Positions 50,221 to 59,662 of a DNA stretch of 64,000 bases are shown in pieces. The position numbers were made by a program, and so were the translations under genes. Source of the DNA: Eubacterium_G segne. Lineage in GTDB: Bacteria > Bacillota > Clostridia > Lachnospirales > Lachnospiraceae. Below the pieces are notes generated by a model that searched no databases, was not told the DNA's origin, and saw only the letters and a program-made list of their open reading frames with translations. The stretch lies in contig NZ_JACOOZ010000002.1 in assembly GCF_014287775.1 (NCBI RefSeq), forward strand, positions 248,001 through 312,000, given 5' to 3'. The first letter of the stretch is position 1. Each line of letters begins with the position of its first letter.

Positions 50221-51123
50221 TTATCCTACAATCTTCCAGTTGCTATCCTTATGTAGCACAAGCTCATACTGTGATACTTGTGTCGCCTTTGTCTGATTAT
50301 CAAGGAATTTTACAGCTACTTTAACTTTCACATTATCCCCGTCCTTTGTAAAGATAGGGTTTACCAGTTCAGAATAAAGGTAGTCCCTGCCGATAGGCTC
50401 AATCACATTTCCAGATACATAGTAAGCAAGCTCTTTTTCTGTGGCTGTTGGATAGAGCTTAAAGAATGTTTCCAGAAATGCGGTAGCGTCATTTACCGTA
50501 TCAGCGTCCACGCTTGCGTCTGCTTCTGGTGTCTTAGGCTCATAGTCTGATTTTTCGATTGCTGGTGCAAGAGTAGGGTTCTGAATGATTACCATATCCC
50601 CGTCAGCGTCTACATGGACTTTTACAGTATAAGTCGCTTTCACATTGCTTGTCTGTTCTCCCTCTTTTATCTGCTGATCTACTTCGTAGGTAGCAGAAAA
50701 AGTGTCCGTTCCCGATTGCTCGATATGCCACACAATCACATCTGTAACTGTGGAGCTGGTCGGTATATCCGTTCTGATTGTATCAACATTCAAGTCTTGC
50801 AATTCCTTTGTCAGATAACCGCTGATTGCCTGCGTCCTTGCTTCAATCGCTTCTTTGCTGTTACTCCATGTGTAATAAGACTTCGCAAAGTTCTTTACGA
50901 AATTTTCTATCCCGTTGGTGTCCTGCAAACGAAGTTCAATGATTTCTTTTTCATGGGTCGTGTGCTGGTCGATAGCCGTAAAATTCTTATACACCCCAAA
51001 GCTCACGCTTGCGATAAGCACCACCCACAACGCAATCACGGTTTTCTTATGTGTGCCTACCTTGACAGTACGCACCTTTTTTTCTTTGACATTTTCTGTC
51101 TGTTTCTTATTCTTCTTAAACAT
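50221..51123 (-). CDS. orf13: Conjugal transfer protein, TcpC/Tn916 ORF13 family
   Basis: A 300-residue protein with an N-terminal membrane segment (KTVIALWVVLIASVSFGVY) and two NTF2-like domains (about 65-180 and 205-300), the TcpC layout. It resembles VirB8 and anchors the secretion channel at the membrane. Last gene of the transfer operon; convergent to TetR with a shared terminator zone. Confidence 0.92.
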   Translation of the reverse strand: MFKKNKKQTENVKEKKVRTVKVGTHKKTVIALWVVLIASVSFGVYKNFTAIDQHTTHEKEIIELRLQDTNGIENFVKNFAKSYYTWSNSKEAIEARTQAISGYLTKELQDLNVDTIRTDIPTSSTVTDVIVWHIEQSGTDTFSATYEVDQQIKEGEQTSNVKATYTVKVHVDADGDMVIIQNPTLAPAIEKSDYEPKTPEADASVDADTVNDATAFLETFFKLYPTATEKELAYYVSGNVIEPIGRDYLYSELVNPIFTKDGDNVKVKVAVKFLDNQTKATQVSQYELVLHKDSNWKIVG

Positions 51124-51140
51124 AATGTTATCCTCACTTT

Positions 51141-52148
51141 CTATTGTTTTACTCGTCCTGCACCGATTAAGTGCTGTTGCCAGTAACTATTATTTAGGTC
51201 TGCATATCCTATCGGATTTCCTGCGTGGTACATCTGCGTCGGCGAAACAAGAATACCGACATGTGTTACATAACTTCCAGCGTTATAGGTAGAATGGAAA
51301 AATACCAAGTCCCCAGCCTTTGCCTGCGAGAGTGGAAGATGTTGGGTGGCGTCATACTGTGCTTGTGCTGTTCTCGGTAAGGAAACACCAGCTTTTCCAT
51401 AGCACCATTGCGTCAGCCCCGAACAGTCAAAGGAAGTGTTAGGATTGCTACCGCCATATACATACTTCCAGCCTTGATACTTCAATGCTTCATTCATTAC
51501 TTTTTGTGCCAGTTCTCCCGATACCTGCGGAACAGTTAAATACTGATTGACTAATTCGACGTAAAATTGATTGCCATACTGATACCGCCAGCCCCCGTTC
51601 TTCGCAACGGCTATCGGGTTGGTGTAGGTTACTTTCTTTCCACCCGATTTTTCACGGGCGAAGCTCTCTGCAAGATTAAAGGTGTGTTTCTTTCCTTTTC
51701 CTGCCACATATCCCACATAGCCACCGCCATAGTTATAAGACTGTATCGCTACATTCAAATCGTCGATACCTTGATTTTTGCAGGAAGAAAGCAGGGACGC
51801 AAAATACTTACACCCCTGCTTGATTGAGCTTTCCGTATCTAAGGAATTAGGCGGTAAACCAAGACTTTCCGAACTCTGCATAACATCTTCTGCCGTACCG
51901 CCACTTTCTACTTGAATGATAGCCAATAGCACATTGACATACTCGGAAATACCGTATTCTCTGGCGTACTTTTCTACCATAGGCTGATGTTTCAAGACTT
52001 CTGCGGATAAGTTCATACCCGTAATGCCAGAAGAAAAATTGCTGTTCTCGTCGTCGCTGTCCGCACTAATCAAGACACCAAAGAAAAGCACCAGAGAAAA
52101 GAGGATAGGAAACAGAGTGCCAATGATAGCGATATGTTTCAGTTTCAT
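51141..52148 (-). CDS. orf14: Cell-wall hydrolase of the transfer system (ORF14, NlpC/P60 plus lysozyme-like)
   Basis: A 335-residue secreted or anchored enzyme: N-terminal membrane segment, soluble lytic transglycosylase-like domain (about 60-190; LLAIIQVESGG with the Glu, SYNYGGGYVGYV) and NlpC/P60 peptidase domain (about 215-335; FDCSGLTQWCYG with Cys, THVGILVSP with His). It opens the peptidoglycan for the mating channel. It overlaps orf15 by 4 bases. Confidence 0.93.
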   Translation of the reverse strand: MKLKHIAIIGTLFPILFSLVLFFGVLISADSDDENSNFSSGITGMNLSAEVLKHQPMVEKYAREYGISEYVNVLLAIIQVESGGTAEDVMQSSESLGLPPNSLDTESSIKQGCKYFASLLSSCKNQGIDDLNVAIQSYNYGGGYVGYVAGKGKKHTFNLAESFAREKSGGKKVTYTNPIAVAKNGGWRYQYGNQFYVELVNQYLTVPQVSGELAQKVMNEALKYQGWKYVYGGSNPNTSFDCSGLTQWCYGKAGVSLPRTAQAQYDATQHLPLSQAKAGDLVFFHSTYNAGSYVTHVGILVSPTQMYHAGNPIGYADLNNSYWQQHLIGAGRVKQ

Positions 52149-54334
52149 TTTTTCTTCTGTCCTTTCTTCATCACAAGGTTACGAGTTTTCTCTGTTGTCT
52201 GCTGGTTCTTTTGGACGGTTTGCGTCTGCTGAACCTTTGTCCTGCGGTCTTTTGTGTAATTCTGGCGTGTTTCCTGCGATACCACTTTTTCTACATTCTG
52301 CCTATGTACTGGCTGTGCCGACTGGGTCGCTTTCTTATCAGAAGCACCAGAAGATAACGGACGCTCTTTGATAACATTTGTCTTGACTGGCTCACTTGCT
52401 TTTGAAGTGGTCGCTGTGGCAGGACGTTTGACTTCCTGCATTTTTTCCGCACTCGGCTTTGAAGCTGTGGCTGGTCGCTCATGGGGACGGGTAGCTCCCG
52501 TTGTCGCTGATCCGTCAGCCTTTCGCTGTGCCTGCCTTGCTTCTTGTGCCTTTTGAAGCTCCATACGCTTGTCAGCGATACTCTGTCTATGCTTTTCCTG
52601 CTTTTCCAAACGTCCCGTCTGTCTGGACTGCTGTTCCTGCACCATGCCACGCTTAAAGTCGGACACGCTGGACTTTGCCTTTTCCTTTGCGGAATACACC
52701 GCATAAGCGGTCTGTGTCGGCATATCCTTGATATTCTCTTTGACAGCATTTGCCTTGTCTTTCACTTTATTTTTCGTATCTAAGACAGCACCCACCTTTG
52801 AGCCTGCACGCTGTCCCATACTGGAAGTAGATGTATTGCCCCGACTGTCTTTTGTGGCTGTGTTCCTTGTCGGTTTTCTGTTTGAAATCGTGCTACCTGC
52901 CACCGCACCAGCAACACCGCCAGCAGTAACCGCACCAGCAAGCCGTCTTTCCATACGCCTAGCTCTATGTCGCATAAACAGATATGGTCTGCGGAATATC
53001 CTGCGTCCCATGTTTTGACTGTCGCCAGCGTTCAAAGAGAACATACTCATTAAATCGCCCAGCTTCATATAAATACCAGCGAAACATACTATCTGCAAGA
53101 ACGCTACCATAAAGAACGGATAGTCCGTGGAGATGTTATAAAACATACTGGAAATGCTGAACGCCACCGTTACAATGAGCGTTATTCCTGCCCGTGTCAT
53201 TATGGTATTAAACACCCTTACGATTGCCTGCTTCGCCATGCTTTCATAGCTCGGTATCATGGAAAGTAAAAAGCTGATAGGTAAAAACATTGCAAAGATA
53301 ATAAAAAGTATCTGGCTAAATAACATCATGCCCGTAAGCAAGAATACAAATATCGTTATCCCTAAATTGAAGAACAGTAGGAAGAACACCATGCCTAAAC
53401 GGTTCACGACCTGCGGTATCGTCAGATTGTTGTTGTCGTTATCTTCGATTTCTGTTTTCACGACTTCCTCTCTGGTTTTCCCGTCCTCGTCCTCTGGACT
53501 TGCCGATACAAGAGCTTCGACACGGTCTGCCCCGATTTCTTCTGTGTTGCTGTTACCGAATTGCAGAAGTAGCCACGGCTGTTCCACTTGAATAGAAAAT
53601 AGGCTGTCCCGTATCAAGTCCACGCTGTCCTTGCCCTCGCTGTCGGAGTTGGGGAGCATGATTTTTGTTCCCAAGTCCAAAGAAGCGGTACTGATGTCTG
53701 ATGAAAATTCATTTATCTTCTTGATGTAGTCGGGAGCGTAGGCAATAAACGAAGCGGACAGCACGAACACCACCACAAAGTTGATAACAGCGTGAAGTGC
53801 CTTGCTGGTTTCCCGTTTGATAAGTCCCGTATAAGCAACATACATTCCCACCACTAAGATAATGAGAAGCAGGAAACCAACATAGAAGCCCGTAGAAGAA
53901 AAGCCGTTCTCGGTTACACCTGCAAGGGTCTGTATGCTCTTTCCGATACTGTCTGCCATATCGTTAATAAAATCAAGTTTATAGGCTTCCTGCACCACAT
54001 AGCCCGTGGCATTGCTTAAATAAAGGCTTATCGTCCAGACAAAGTTGGTAATGCAGTAAAGCCCGTACTGTACCGATTTTCCAATGCCGTCCAGCCAGTT
54101 CCACGGCAACCATGACCAGCTATTATCCACATAAAAATCAAGCTGGTAGTTGGAAAGGGGATATTTTGAGTAAAGATTTTCTGCGTTTATGGTATCGTCC
54201 ACAAGCCCCGTCGCATGAGCCACCGTCCCCAAAAGTGAAAGCAGGATAAGGGAGAGTGCCACCACGAACAGAGCCATTTTGAGAAAGTGAAGTATCTTCC
54301 TTTTTGTGAACGCACCTTTTATCCTTTCTTTCAT
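52145..54334 (-). CDS. orf15: Polytopic transfer protein (ORF15, TcpH/VirB6-like)
   Basis: A 729-residue protein: signal-like first segment, about 6-7 membrane segments up to residue 410, then a long hydrophilic basic C-terminus rich in Lys, Gln, Thr (ending VMKKGQKKK). VirB6/TrbL-like channel scaffold. The ATG at 54334 rather than GTG at 54337 is the likely start; it overlaps the orf16 stop. Confidence 0.92.
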   Translation of the reverse strand: MKERIKGAFTKRKILHFLKMALFVVALSLILLSLLGTVAHATGLVDDTINAENLYSKYPLSNYQLDFYVDNSWSWLPWNWLDGIGKSVQYGLYCITNFVWTISLYLSNATGYVVQEAYKLDFINDMADSIGKSIQTLAGVTENGFSSTGFYVGFLLLIILVVGMYVAYTGLIKRETSKALHAVINFVVVFVLSASFIAYAPDYIKKINEFSSDISTASLDLGTKIMLPNSDSEGKDSVDLIRDSLFSIQVEQPWLLLQFGNSNTEEIGADRVEALVSASPEDEDGKTREEVVKTEIEDNDNNNLTIPQVVNRLGMVFFLLFFNLGITIFVFLLTGMMLFSQILFIIFAMFLPISFLLSMIPSYESMAKQAIVRVFNTIMTRAGITLIVTVAFSISSMFYNISTDYPFFMVAFLQIVCFAGIYMKLGDLMSMFSLNAGDSQNMGRRIFRRPYLFMRHRARRMERRLAGAVTAGGVAGAVAGSTISNRKPTRNTATKDSRGNTSTSSMGQRAGSKVGAVLDTKNKVKDKANAVKENIKDMPTQTAYAVYSAKEKAKSSVSDFKRGMVQEQQSRQTGRLEKQEKHRQSIADKRMELQKAQEARQAQRKADGSATTGATRPHERPATASKPSAEKMQEVKRPATATTSKASEPVKTNVIKERPLSSGASDKKATQSAQPVHRQNVEKVVSQETRQNYTKDRRTKVQQTQTVQKNQQTTEKTRNLVMKKGQKKK

Positions 54335-56784
54335 CACTCCACCTCATTTCTCTGTACGGGCGGTCTGGTATCAAAGGCGTGTAGCAGTTCTTCAAAAACT
54401 GGGTGTATCTGTACCACACCGACACGCCCGTATAAGTCCTGCAATAAGCATTGTCCGTTCTCCAAATCACGAAGCCGTTTCTGGTTGTTTTCATCGTCCT
54501 TGTCGATACCGAAAAATTCTAAGGTCTGTTTTATCTCGTTGATGTCAGTAGAACGGAAAGCGAATTTTAAGCCGATATTGTTTTTCAGACTTTCCTTTGC
54601 CACGTCCCCAGAAGATTGTGTAACGAAATAAACACCTGCCTGCATAGCTCGTCCAGCACGAACCAGCTTGTTAGAGAGCGTTTCTCCTTGTGCCACATTT
54701 AAGAACGCCCACGCTTCGTCCAAATCGACAATCTTAAAAATACTTCTGTCCGAATGGATAAAATCAAGGGCAAAGGTACTAATCACAATCAGCATAGATA
54801 CCGACAATAATTCAATAGTCGTGTATTCTTCAAAGGTCGTGTCCTTATCTGGCAGTACAAGGTCGGCTACTTGAATGATATTGAGCTGGTTATCAAGGCT
54901 GATTGCATTTTCCACCGTACCGTCTGAAAACAGCAGATGTGCAAAGTCGTAGTCCGTGAAGCTGTCGATATGGTCTGCGATATTTCTTGATATGGGCGTA
55001 TCTTCACGGCGTAGCTCGTCTATTACATGGAGCAAGCCCCGACTGTCGCTCTGGGTAACGGAACGAACCGCTTTTCGTAACACGGGGAATTTTTCGCCGT
55101 CCCTAGAGGAAATACCCGTAAGGAATGTCAAGATGTCGATTGCCAGACTTTCAGCGTCTTTTACATTCTTCATAATCACGAATGGGTCAAGAAGTCCTGC
55201 ATTGTCTTTATCGCTGGTAAGATTTACGATATTGATTTCATGGGCGATTTCTGGAAGTGTTTCTCTCCAGTTGCCACGCTCGGCTTTGGGGTCTAAAATG
55301 ACTGCTTGACCGCCAAACAACACCGAATAATACACCAGAAGATTGTTGCAGAACGACTTTCCACCGCCAAGCGAACCGACAAAAGCAGACGCTAAAGCGT
55401 TGGTAACTGTACCTTTTACGCCCTGCGAAGCTAAAGACGGTTGCAGGTACACATTTCTTCCCGTATCAACGGAATAGCCCATATAGATACCCGTAGTTTC
55501 CCCTAACTGCTGGGTCGCTCCAAAGCCAAGCCCTGCCAAGAAGTCTGATTTTACATACTGCACATAGTCATTGATATATCGCTTGCTGGCAGGTAAAAAT
55601 TCAGAATGAAGCCCCAGCATATCCCCAGCAGGACGTACCAGCTTTACATTGAGGTCGTCGTAAAAGTCTTTGACTTCATCACAACGGCGTTTCAGCTCGT
55701 CAAGATCGGGTGCAGACACCCGTATAACGTAGCTTAACTTATACATACTTTCTTTTGTCTGGTCTAAGTCCGTTTCCAGCTCGTCCACGCTGTCTAAAGC
55801 GTCCACCACATTTGAGCTGGTTTCACCTCCTGCTTGATAAGCGTGATTGTCAAGGTCTTTCAATTCCTTTTTCTTGTTGCGTACGGTTGTTAATGCTTTT
55901 CGGTTCTCCACGATTTCTACATTCATAGAAGTATCAACGGGGAATGTGAATTGCTGTTGCTGGAAATAGAAGATTTCACTTGACGGAAAATCAAGCTCGC
56001 CGACAATCGCATTGACGGTAAAATAGGACACATAACTTTCCTTGTCCTCATGTTCCAAGCGTAAATACCGCTGGCTTTCTTCAATCACACACCTTGTCGG
56101 ACGGATAAGGTCGTAGTATTTTATCAGCGTTTCTTTGTTCAATTTTTTTTTTGGTAGCTGGTACGCATAATCTTCATAAGCGATACCGTCCCTGCCGTAA
56201 AGATGTTCCATGAGATACCCAAAATCATTGATTTCCAAGCGACGCACCTTAAAGCGACGGGAGATTTTATTTTCCAGTAACTTTTCCATTTTCATGTAAC
56301 GGTTGATTTCATCATTCGGCATGGAAACAAAATCATTCATCAGCGTATGGTTTACTTCATGGAGAAACTCTTTGAATGTCAGCCACGCCGATTTTTTGAT
56401 GTTCTTCAGATTGAGCTGTTCTTCCGTAACCATGAGCTTAAAGCCAAGAAAAAAGCGGTAGTCCACTTGATTGTTCCCAATCATAGATACTAACGCTTCG
56501 GTCTGTTCGTCTATTTTCTGGTAGGCAACTTCCTTTAATTTTCCCGTTACCAGTTTCTTTGACTGCTCCTGCATACTTCGTATGGAGCTTTCTGTGGCAA
56601 TCTGCAACGCATGAATTTTACCCTCACGGGACTGTGCGATTAGCTGTCGGAAACTGTCATGCACGATAAATTTCTGCTCTGCGGATAGAAAAGAATAGTT
56701 GTATGGTACCAGCTCATAATAGGCAAACACTTCATTGTCCTTGTTCCAGACAAGGTTATTGTCAATATATTTTATCGGGAACAT
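54334..56784 (-). CDS. orf16: VirB4-like conjugation ATPase (ORF16)
   Basis: An 816-residue ATPase: N-terminal VirB4-type domain, then Walker A GSLGGGKSFCNN (about 475), Walker B IFKIVDLDEAWAF, and arginine motif QSSGDVAKESL. It powers the type IV secretion channel. It overlaps orf17 by 23 bases upstream and abuts orf15. Confidence 0.94.
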   Translation of the reverse strand: MFPIKYIDNNLVWNKDNEVFAYYELVPYNYSFLSAEQKFIVHDSFRQLIAQSREGKIHALQIATESSIRSMQEQSKKLVTGKLKEVAYQKIDEQTEALVSMIGNNQVDYRFFLGFKLMVTEEQLNLKNIKKSAWLTFKEFLHEVNHTLMNDFVSMPNDEINRYMKMEKLLENKISRRFKVRRLEINDFGYLMEHLYGRDGIAYEDYAYQLPKKKLNKETLIKYYDLIRPTRCVIEESQRYLRLEHEDKESYVSYFTVNAIVGELDFPSSEIFYFQQQQFTFPVDTSMNVEIVENRKALTTVRNKKKELKDLDNHAYQAGGETSSNVVDALDSVDELETDLDQTKESMYKLSYVIRVSAPDLDELKRRCDEVKDFYDDLNVKLVRPAGDMLGLHSEFLPASKRYINDYVQYVKSDFLAGLGFGATQQLGETTGIYMGYSVDTGRNVYLQPSLASQGVKGTVTNALASAFVGSLGGGKSFCNNLLVYYSVLFGGQAVILDPKAERGNWRETLPEIAHEINIVNLTSDKDNAGLLDPFVIMKNVKDAESLAIDILTFLTGISSRDGEKFPVLRKAVRSVTQSDSRGLLHVIDELRREDTPISRNIADHIDSFTDYDFAHLLFSDGTVENAISLDNQLNIIQVADLVLPDKDTTFEEYTTIELLSVSMLIVISTFALDFIHSDRSIFKIVDLDEAWAFLNVAQGETLSNKLVRAGRAMQAGVYFVTQSSGDVAKESLKNNIGLKFAFRSTDINEIKQTLEFFGIDKDDENNQKRLRDLENGQCLLQDLYGRVGVVQIHPVFEELLHAFDTRPPVQRNEVE

Positions 56785-57160
56785 AGTTCACACTCCTTAC
56801 TGCCGTGATTGTTTCATTTAATATCTGCTTATGCAGTTTTACGGCTTTTCCTGCATAAGTGATTTTTGGTCGCAGGGCATAGGTTATCTGTGATTTCAAA
56901 AAGCTGTACGGCTTCTTTCCGTCAAAGGTTTTCTGCGACATGAACCAAGTGAGAGCAACGGGAATACCAAAGTATTTGAGAAATGCTCCCTCAATCATGG
57001 AAAGTGGGGGAATATCCCCAAACAGAATGATGATAAATTCCGTAATCACAAACCATGTAATCTGTGTAAAAGTAACGGGAAAGGGTAAGTTAAAGTCATT
57101 GATTGCATATAAGACTTTTTCCACGTTCCAGATACCCGTGTAGCTTTTAATCTTTTTCAA
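56762..57160 (-). CDS. orf17: Transfer protein TcpE family (ORF17)
   Basis: A 132-residue membrane protein with two adjacent segments (about 36-52 and 60-77; ITWFVITEFIIILFGDIPPL) and a basic tail, the TcpE/PrgI-like layout needed for channel assembly. TTG start at 57160 with AGGAG upstream (the frame has no ATG in a suitable position). The end overlaps orf16. Confidence 0.88.
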   Translation of the reverse strand: MKKIKSYTGIWNVEKVLYAINDFNLPFPVTFTQITWFVITEFIIILFGDIPPLSMIEGAFLKYFGIPVALTWFMSQKTFDGKKPYSFLKSQITYALRPKITYAGKAVKLHKQILNETITAVRSVNYVPDKIY

Positions 57161-57185
57161 GTTCTTTCAGCTCCTTTCAAAATAG

Positions 57186-57216
57186 AAAAGGACAGCCATT
57201 TTCAGACTGTCCCTTA
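57186..57216 (-). terminator. Terminator between ardA and the orf17 operon
   Basis: GGGACAG, loop, CTGTCCTTTT on the minus strand, 50 bases after the first ardA stop. Some read-through is needed if the transfer genes are one transcript. Confidence 0.7.
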
Positions 57217-57268
57217 AAAGAGAAATACGCTGTCAGTAGCAACAATGCTTGTCGCTGATCTTCCAGCG

Positions 57269-57772
57269 TTAATATGGTATCTCGCACATACCTCGGCTTG
57301 TTTCAATAAAGCAACCGCCCATATCCAAATCTCGCCCGTAGGCTTCATAGTCAATGTAGTTCTGTAAGCTGGGTGGAATGTCGCCAAGTGCCTGCAATTC
57401 GTCTATGTAGTAGTAGGCAACGTCTGTCATGGTTTCACAGTCGGGATAATAATAAATATCGTCCTTGTGTTCCACGACTTCTTCCAGCGTCCCGTAGTGG
57501 CTGATAAATTCGTCCAGACACTCTACGATATAGTCGGGAAGTTCCTCTATCATTTCATACATCTCATTGAGTTCTTCAATGGAAACATACTCGCCAATCG
57601 CAATGGGGAAGTTGTCGGTATCATGGATTGCGTATTCCTCATACTGTTCATTCAAGCCGATTTTTTCTTTTACATCTTCCTCATCAATGGGAAACGTGAA
57701 CCAAGCACCGACTAAATATCCCTCATTGTATTTGCCAAGATTAGCAATGTAAACCGCCATATCATCAATCAT
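57269..57772 (-). CDS. ardA: Antirestriction protein ArdA (copy 1)
   Basis: A 167-residue DNA mimic: strongly acidic, with VYIANLGKYNEGYLVGAWFT, DNFPIAIGEYVSIEELNEMY and YIDYEAYGRDLDMG. ArdA dimers imitate bent DNA and block type I restriction enzymes on entry. Start at 57772 (ATG with AGGTGG); GTG at 57781 is also possible. Second of two ardA genes. Confidence 0.93.
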   Translation of the reverse strand: MIDDMAVYIANLGKYNEGYLVGAWFTFPIDEEDVKEKIGLNEQYEEYAIHDTDNFPIAIGEYVSIEELNEMYEMIEELPDYIVECLDEFISHYGTLEEVVEHKDDIYYYPDCETMTDVAYYYIDELQALGDIPPSLQNYIDYEAYGRDLDMGGCFIETSRGMCEIPY

Positions 57773-57789
57773 AACCACCACCTCATTTC

Positions 57790-58293
57790 CTACTCTGGCA
57801 GTTCAAAGATACCGTGTTCTGTTACTAAAAATTTCCCGTGTTCCTGCAAGTGAGAAGCATAGGCTTCAAAGTCAAAGTAATATTCTTGACAGTCCTCGGA
57901 TAAATGCTTAAATGTCGGGTCGTTCATCAGCTTTTGCCTTGCAACATCTATCATGCTTTTGCAGTCAGGATAAACCGTAATCACGTTCCTGCAAATATAA
58001 AGTGCTTCTAAATTGTCATATACGGTCAGAAGTGATACATATTCTTCCTGCATATCACTTGAAAGCTGGCGGTACATAAAATCTAATTCGTTGAGCTGAT
58101 ACACGCTTGTATGTTCGTGAACTTCATCAGCATAAGGCAACACCTTTTCGATAATACAGTAATCCCCACTTTCTGCACCGATACCTAACTTTTCTTCAAA
58201 CTCGGCAACATCTATCGGCAGGTCGAACCAGTATGATATTGTTTCTTCGTCAGTTGTTCCTCTCGTTTCCACCAGTACCCTTGTTTCCTGCAT
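57790..58293 (-). CDS. ArdA-like antirestriction protein (copy 2)
   Basis: A 167-residue relative of the neighbouring ArdA: VETRGTTDEETISYWFDLPI at the start instead of VYIANLGKYNEG, but the same body (FEEKLGIG, YADEVHEHTSVYQLNELD, YYFDFEAYASHLQEHGKFLV). The two are divergent duplicates, perhaps covering different restriction systems. Overlaps the end of the upstream 98-codon gene by 82 bases. Confidence 0.85.
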   Translation of the reverse strand: MQETRVLVETRGTTDEETISYWFDLPIDVAEFEEKLGIGAESGDYCIIEKVLPYADEVHEHTSVYQLNELDFMYRQLSSDMQEEYVSLLTVYDNLEALYICRNVITVYPDCKSMIDVARQKLMNDPTFKHLSEDCQEYYFDFEAYASHLQEHGKFLVTEHGIFELPE

Positions 58294-58508
58294 TGTTCCT
58301 CACGTCCTTTCTGTTGGTTCATCACATCTTTTAAGTTCTGGTATGAGATACCAAACACATATTTAGAAAAATCTTCTAACTGTCTTTCTTCATAGTCGGC
58401 AGGGTTCAGCCGTTTCATTTCATGCCACACCTTACGCTTGTAAGAGGGCAGGTCGGAAATGTATTCACAGCCGACTTTTGCCTGCATATCCTTAAAAATA
58501 TCGTTCAT
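58212..58508 (-). CDS. Small conserved Tn916-family accessory protein
   Basis: A 98-residue protein (NDIFKDMQAKVGCEYISDLP, KRKVWHEMKRLNPADYEERQ, LEDFSKYVFGISYQNLKD). Similar small proteins are coded before ardA in Tn916/Tn1549-like elements. Its final 27 codons overlap the second ardA start in another frame. Function unknown. Confidence 0.65.
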   Translation of the reverse strand: MNDIFKDMQAKVGCEYISDLPSYKRKVWHEMKRLNPADYEERQLEDFSKYVFGISYQNLKDVMNQQKGREEQCRKQGYWWKREEQLTKKQYHTGSTCR

Positions 58509-58532
58509 TTCATCACTCCAATCTGAAATTTA

Positions 58533-58569
58533 GGTATGAAAAAAGCAGTCAATCCTAAGACTAACTGCT
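58533..58569 (-). repeat. Cassette terminator repeat, copy 1
   Basis: A 37-base sequence identical to 62905-62941. On the minus strand it is a terminator: GCAGTTAGTC, loop, GATTGACTGC, TTTTTTCATACC. It lies directly downstream of the alpha/beta hydrolase gene. Confidence 0.9.
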
Positions 58570-58596
58570 TTGTGTGTATGGATATGAAATTGTTTA

Positions 58597-59223
58597 TCAG
58601 ACATATTGTTTGAAAAATACATTTAACTTTTGCCCTAGTAGTGTTGGGTTATCTGTATTTACTTCATGTCCTGCATTTTCAATAATAGCTATTTCTGCGT
58701 TTTCTATCTGTTGTTGCAATTCTAAAGAAGCTTTTTTATTTATCTTATCCTTATCGCCACAGACAACAAGTACCGAACATGATATTTTTTTCAGTTCATG
58801 TTTAAAATTAAGTTCTGTCATAGATTTGCATAGATTGATAAAATCTGTTTTCTGAAAACCCATTTTTTCAAATGCTGAACAAGGCATAATACGGAATATC
58901 AGATTTTGCATTTTTAACAGATACTTTGGCATTTCATATTGTGTGCCTATTAACACTAATGAGTTCATTTTTTCTGGGTGTTCTATCGCATACTGCATAG
59001 CAAGAATACCACCTAAAGAAAGTCCACAAATATTTAGCGGTTCTTCAAACTGTTCACAGTATGTTTCCAATGTCCGATACAATGTATCATAACATGGTAT
59101 TTTTCCAAAAAGCCAATCTGATAAATTAGGGCATAAAACTTCAAAATCATCATTGAATACTTTTACGGTATCACTCCAACTTTCAGAAGATTGTCCCAAA
59201 CCGTGAAGCATTATATATTTCAT
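58597..59223 (-). CDS. Alpha/beta hydrolase (cargo gene inside the conjugation block)
   Basis: A 208-residue hydrolase: oxyanion region LHGLGQSSESW, nucleophile elbow GLSLGG (Ser about 69), acid residue in VVCGDKDKIN, His in AGHEVN near the end. Small stand-alone serine hydrolase, perhaps an esterase or lactonase; substrate unknown. It has its own promoter and terminator and separates ardA from orf19, which are adjacent in Tn916. Confidence 0.88.
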   Translation of the reverse strand: MKYIMLHGLGQSSESWSDTVKVFNDDFEVLCPNLSDWLFGKIPCYDTLYRTLETYCEQFEEPLNICGLSLGGILAMQYAIEHPEKMNSLVLIGTQYEMPKYLLKMQNLIFRIMPCSAFEKMGFQKTDFINLCKSMTELNFKHELKKISCSVLVVCGDKDKINKKASLELQQQIENAEIAIIENAGHEVNTDNPTLLGQKLNVFFKQYV

Positions 59224-59246
59224 TCCATCACTCCTAGATACTGTGT

Positions 59247-59286
59247 TTCATATCCACATTATAACATTCGCATATCAGCACCACAA
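59247..59286 (-). promoter_or_regulatory. Promoter of the hydrolase cassette
   Basis: TTGTGG (59281-59286), 17 bases, TATAAT (59258-59263), then GTGGATATGAAA. It is homologous to the promoter at 63486-63527 (same spacing, same downstream bases). Confidence 0.8.
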
Positions 59287-59293
59287 TAAAATT

Positions 59294-59515
59294 TTATGCA
59301 CCGATAATCTTATTGAACAGCTCTAACAATACATCTTTCACACCGCCAGCGTTGAATACCAAACCGACAGCAATCAAGGCAACTACCAAGAAGCCGATAA
59401 GTTTTGAAAACTCACGCTTGAACCCTAAGTAGATACCGATAACCACAATCGCCATAAGCACTAAGCTCTGTGCGTTTGATAAAAACCATTGATACAAATT
59501 TTGTCCGAAATTCAT
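59294..59515 (-). CDS. orf19: Small membrane transfer protein (ORF19)
   Basis: A 73-residue protein with two membrane segments (about 15-32 and 38-54; VLMAIVVIGIYLGF, LIGFLVVALIAVGLVF). Tn916 ORF19/TcpD-type small subunit. Starts 4 bases after the DUF3789 frame stops; both follow the relaxase. Confidence 0.88.
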   Translation of the reverse strand: MNFGQNLYQWFLSNAQSLVLMAIVVIGIYLGFKREFSKLIGFLVVALIAVGLVFNAGGVKDVLLELFNKIIGA

Positions 59516-59650
59516 TTAATTGTCCTCACTTTCTTCTAATTGTTTCATTTCATAGTCAGCTTCTTTGCCGACATTCAAAATACACATCAAGACTACGCCG
59601 ATACCCATTCCCATAGATACCAGCAGGAAATCTTTTAATAATACCCACAT
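59516..59650 (-). CDS. DUF3789 small membrane protein
   Basis: 44 residues: WVLLKDFLLVSMGMGIGVVL, then CILNVGKEADYEMKQLEE. One membrane segment and a charged tail, with GAGTG upstream of the ATG at 59650. Its stop adjoins the orf19 ATG. The family occurs next to orf19 in Tn916-like elements. Confidence 0.82.
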   Translation of the reverse strand: MWVLLKDFLLVSMGMGIGVVLMCILNVGKEADYEMKQLEESEDN

Positions 59651-59662
59651 TTTTTATCACTC

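Noticed and set aside
50278..51292. Long plus-strand frames opposite orf13 and orf14
   Set aside because: Shadow frames of the conserved transfer genes; no start signals.
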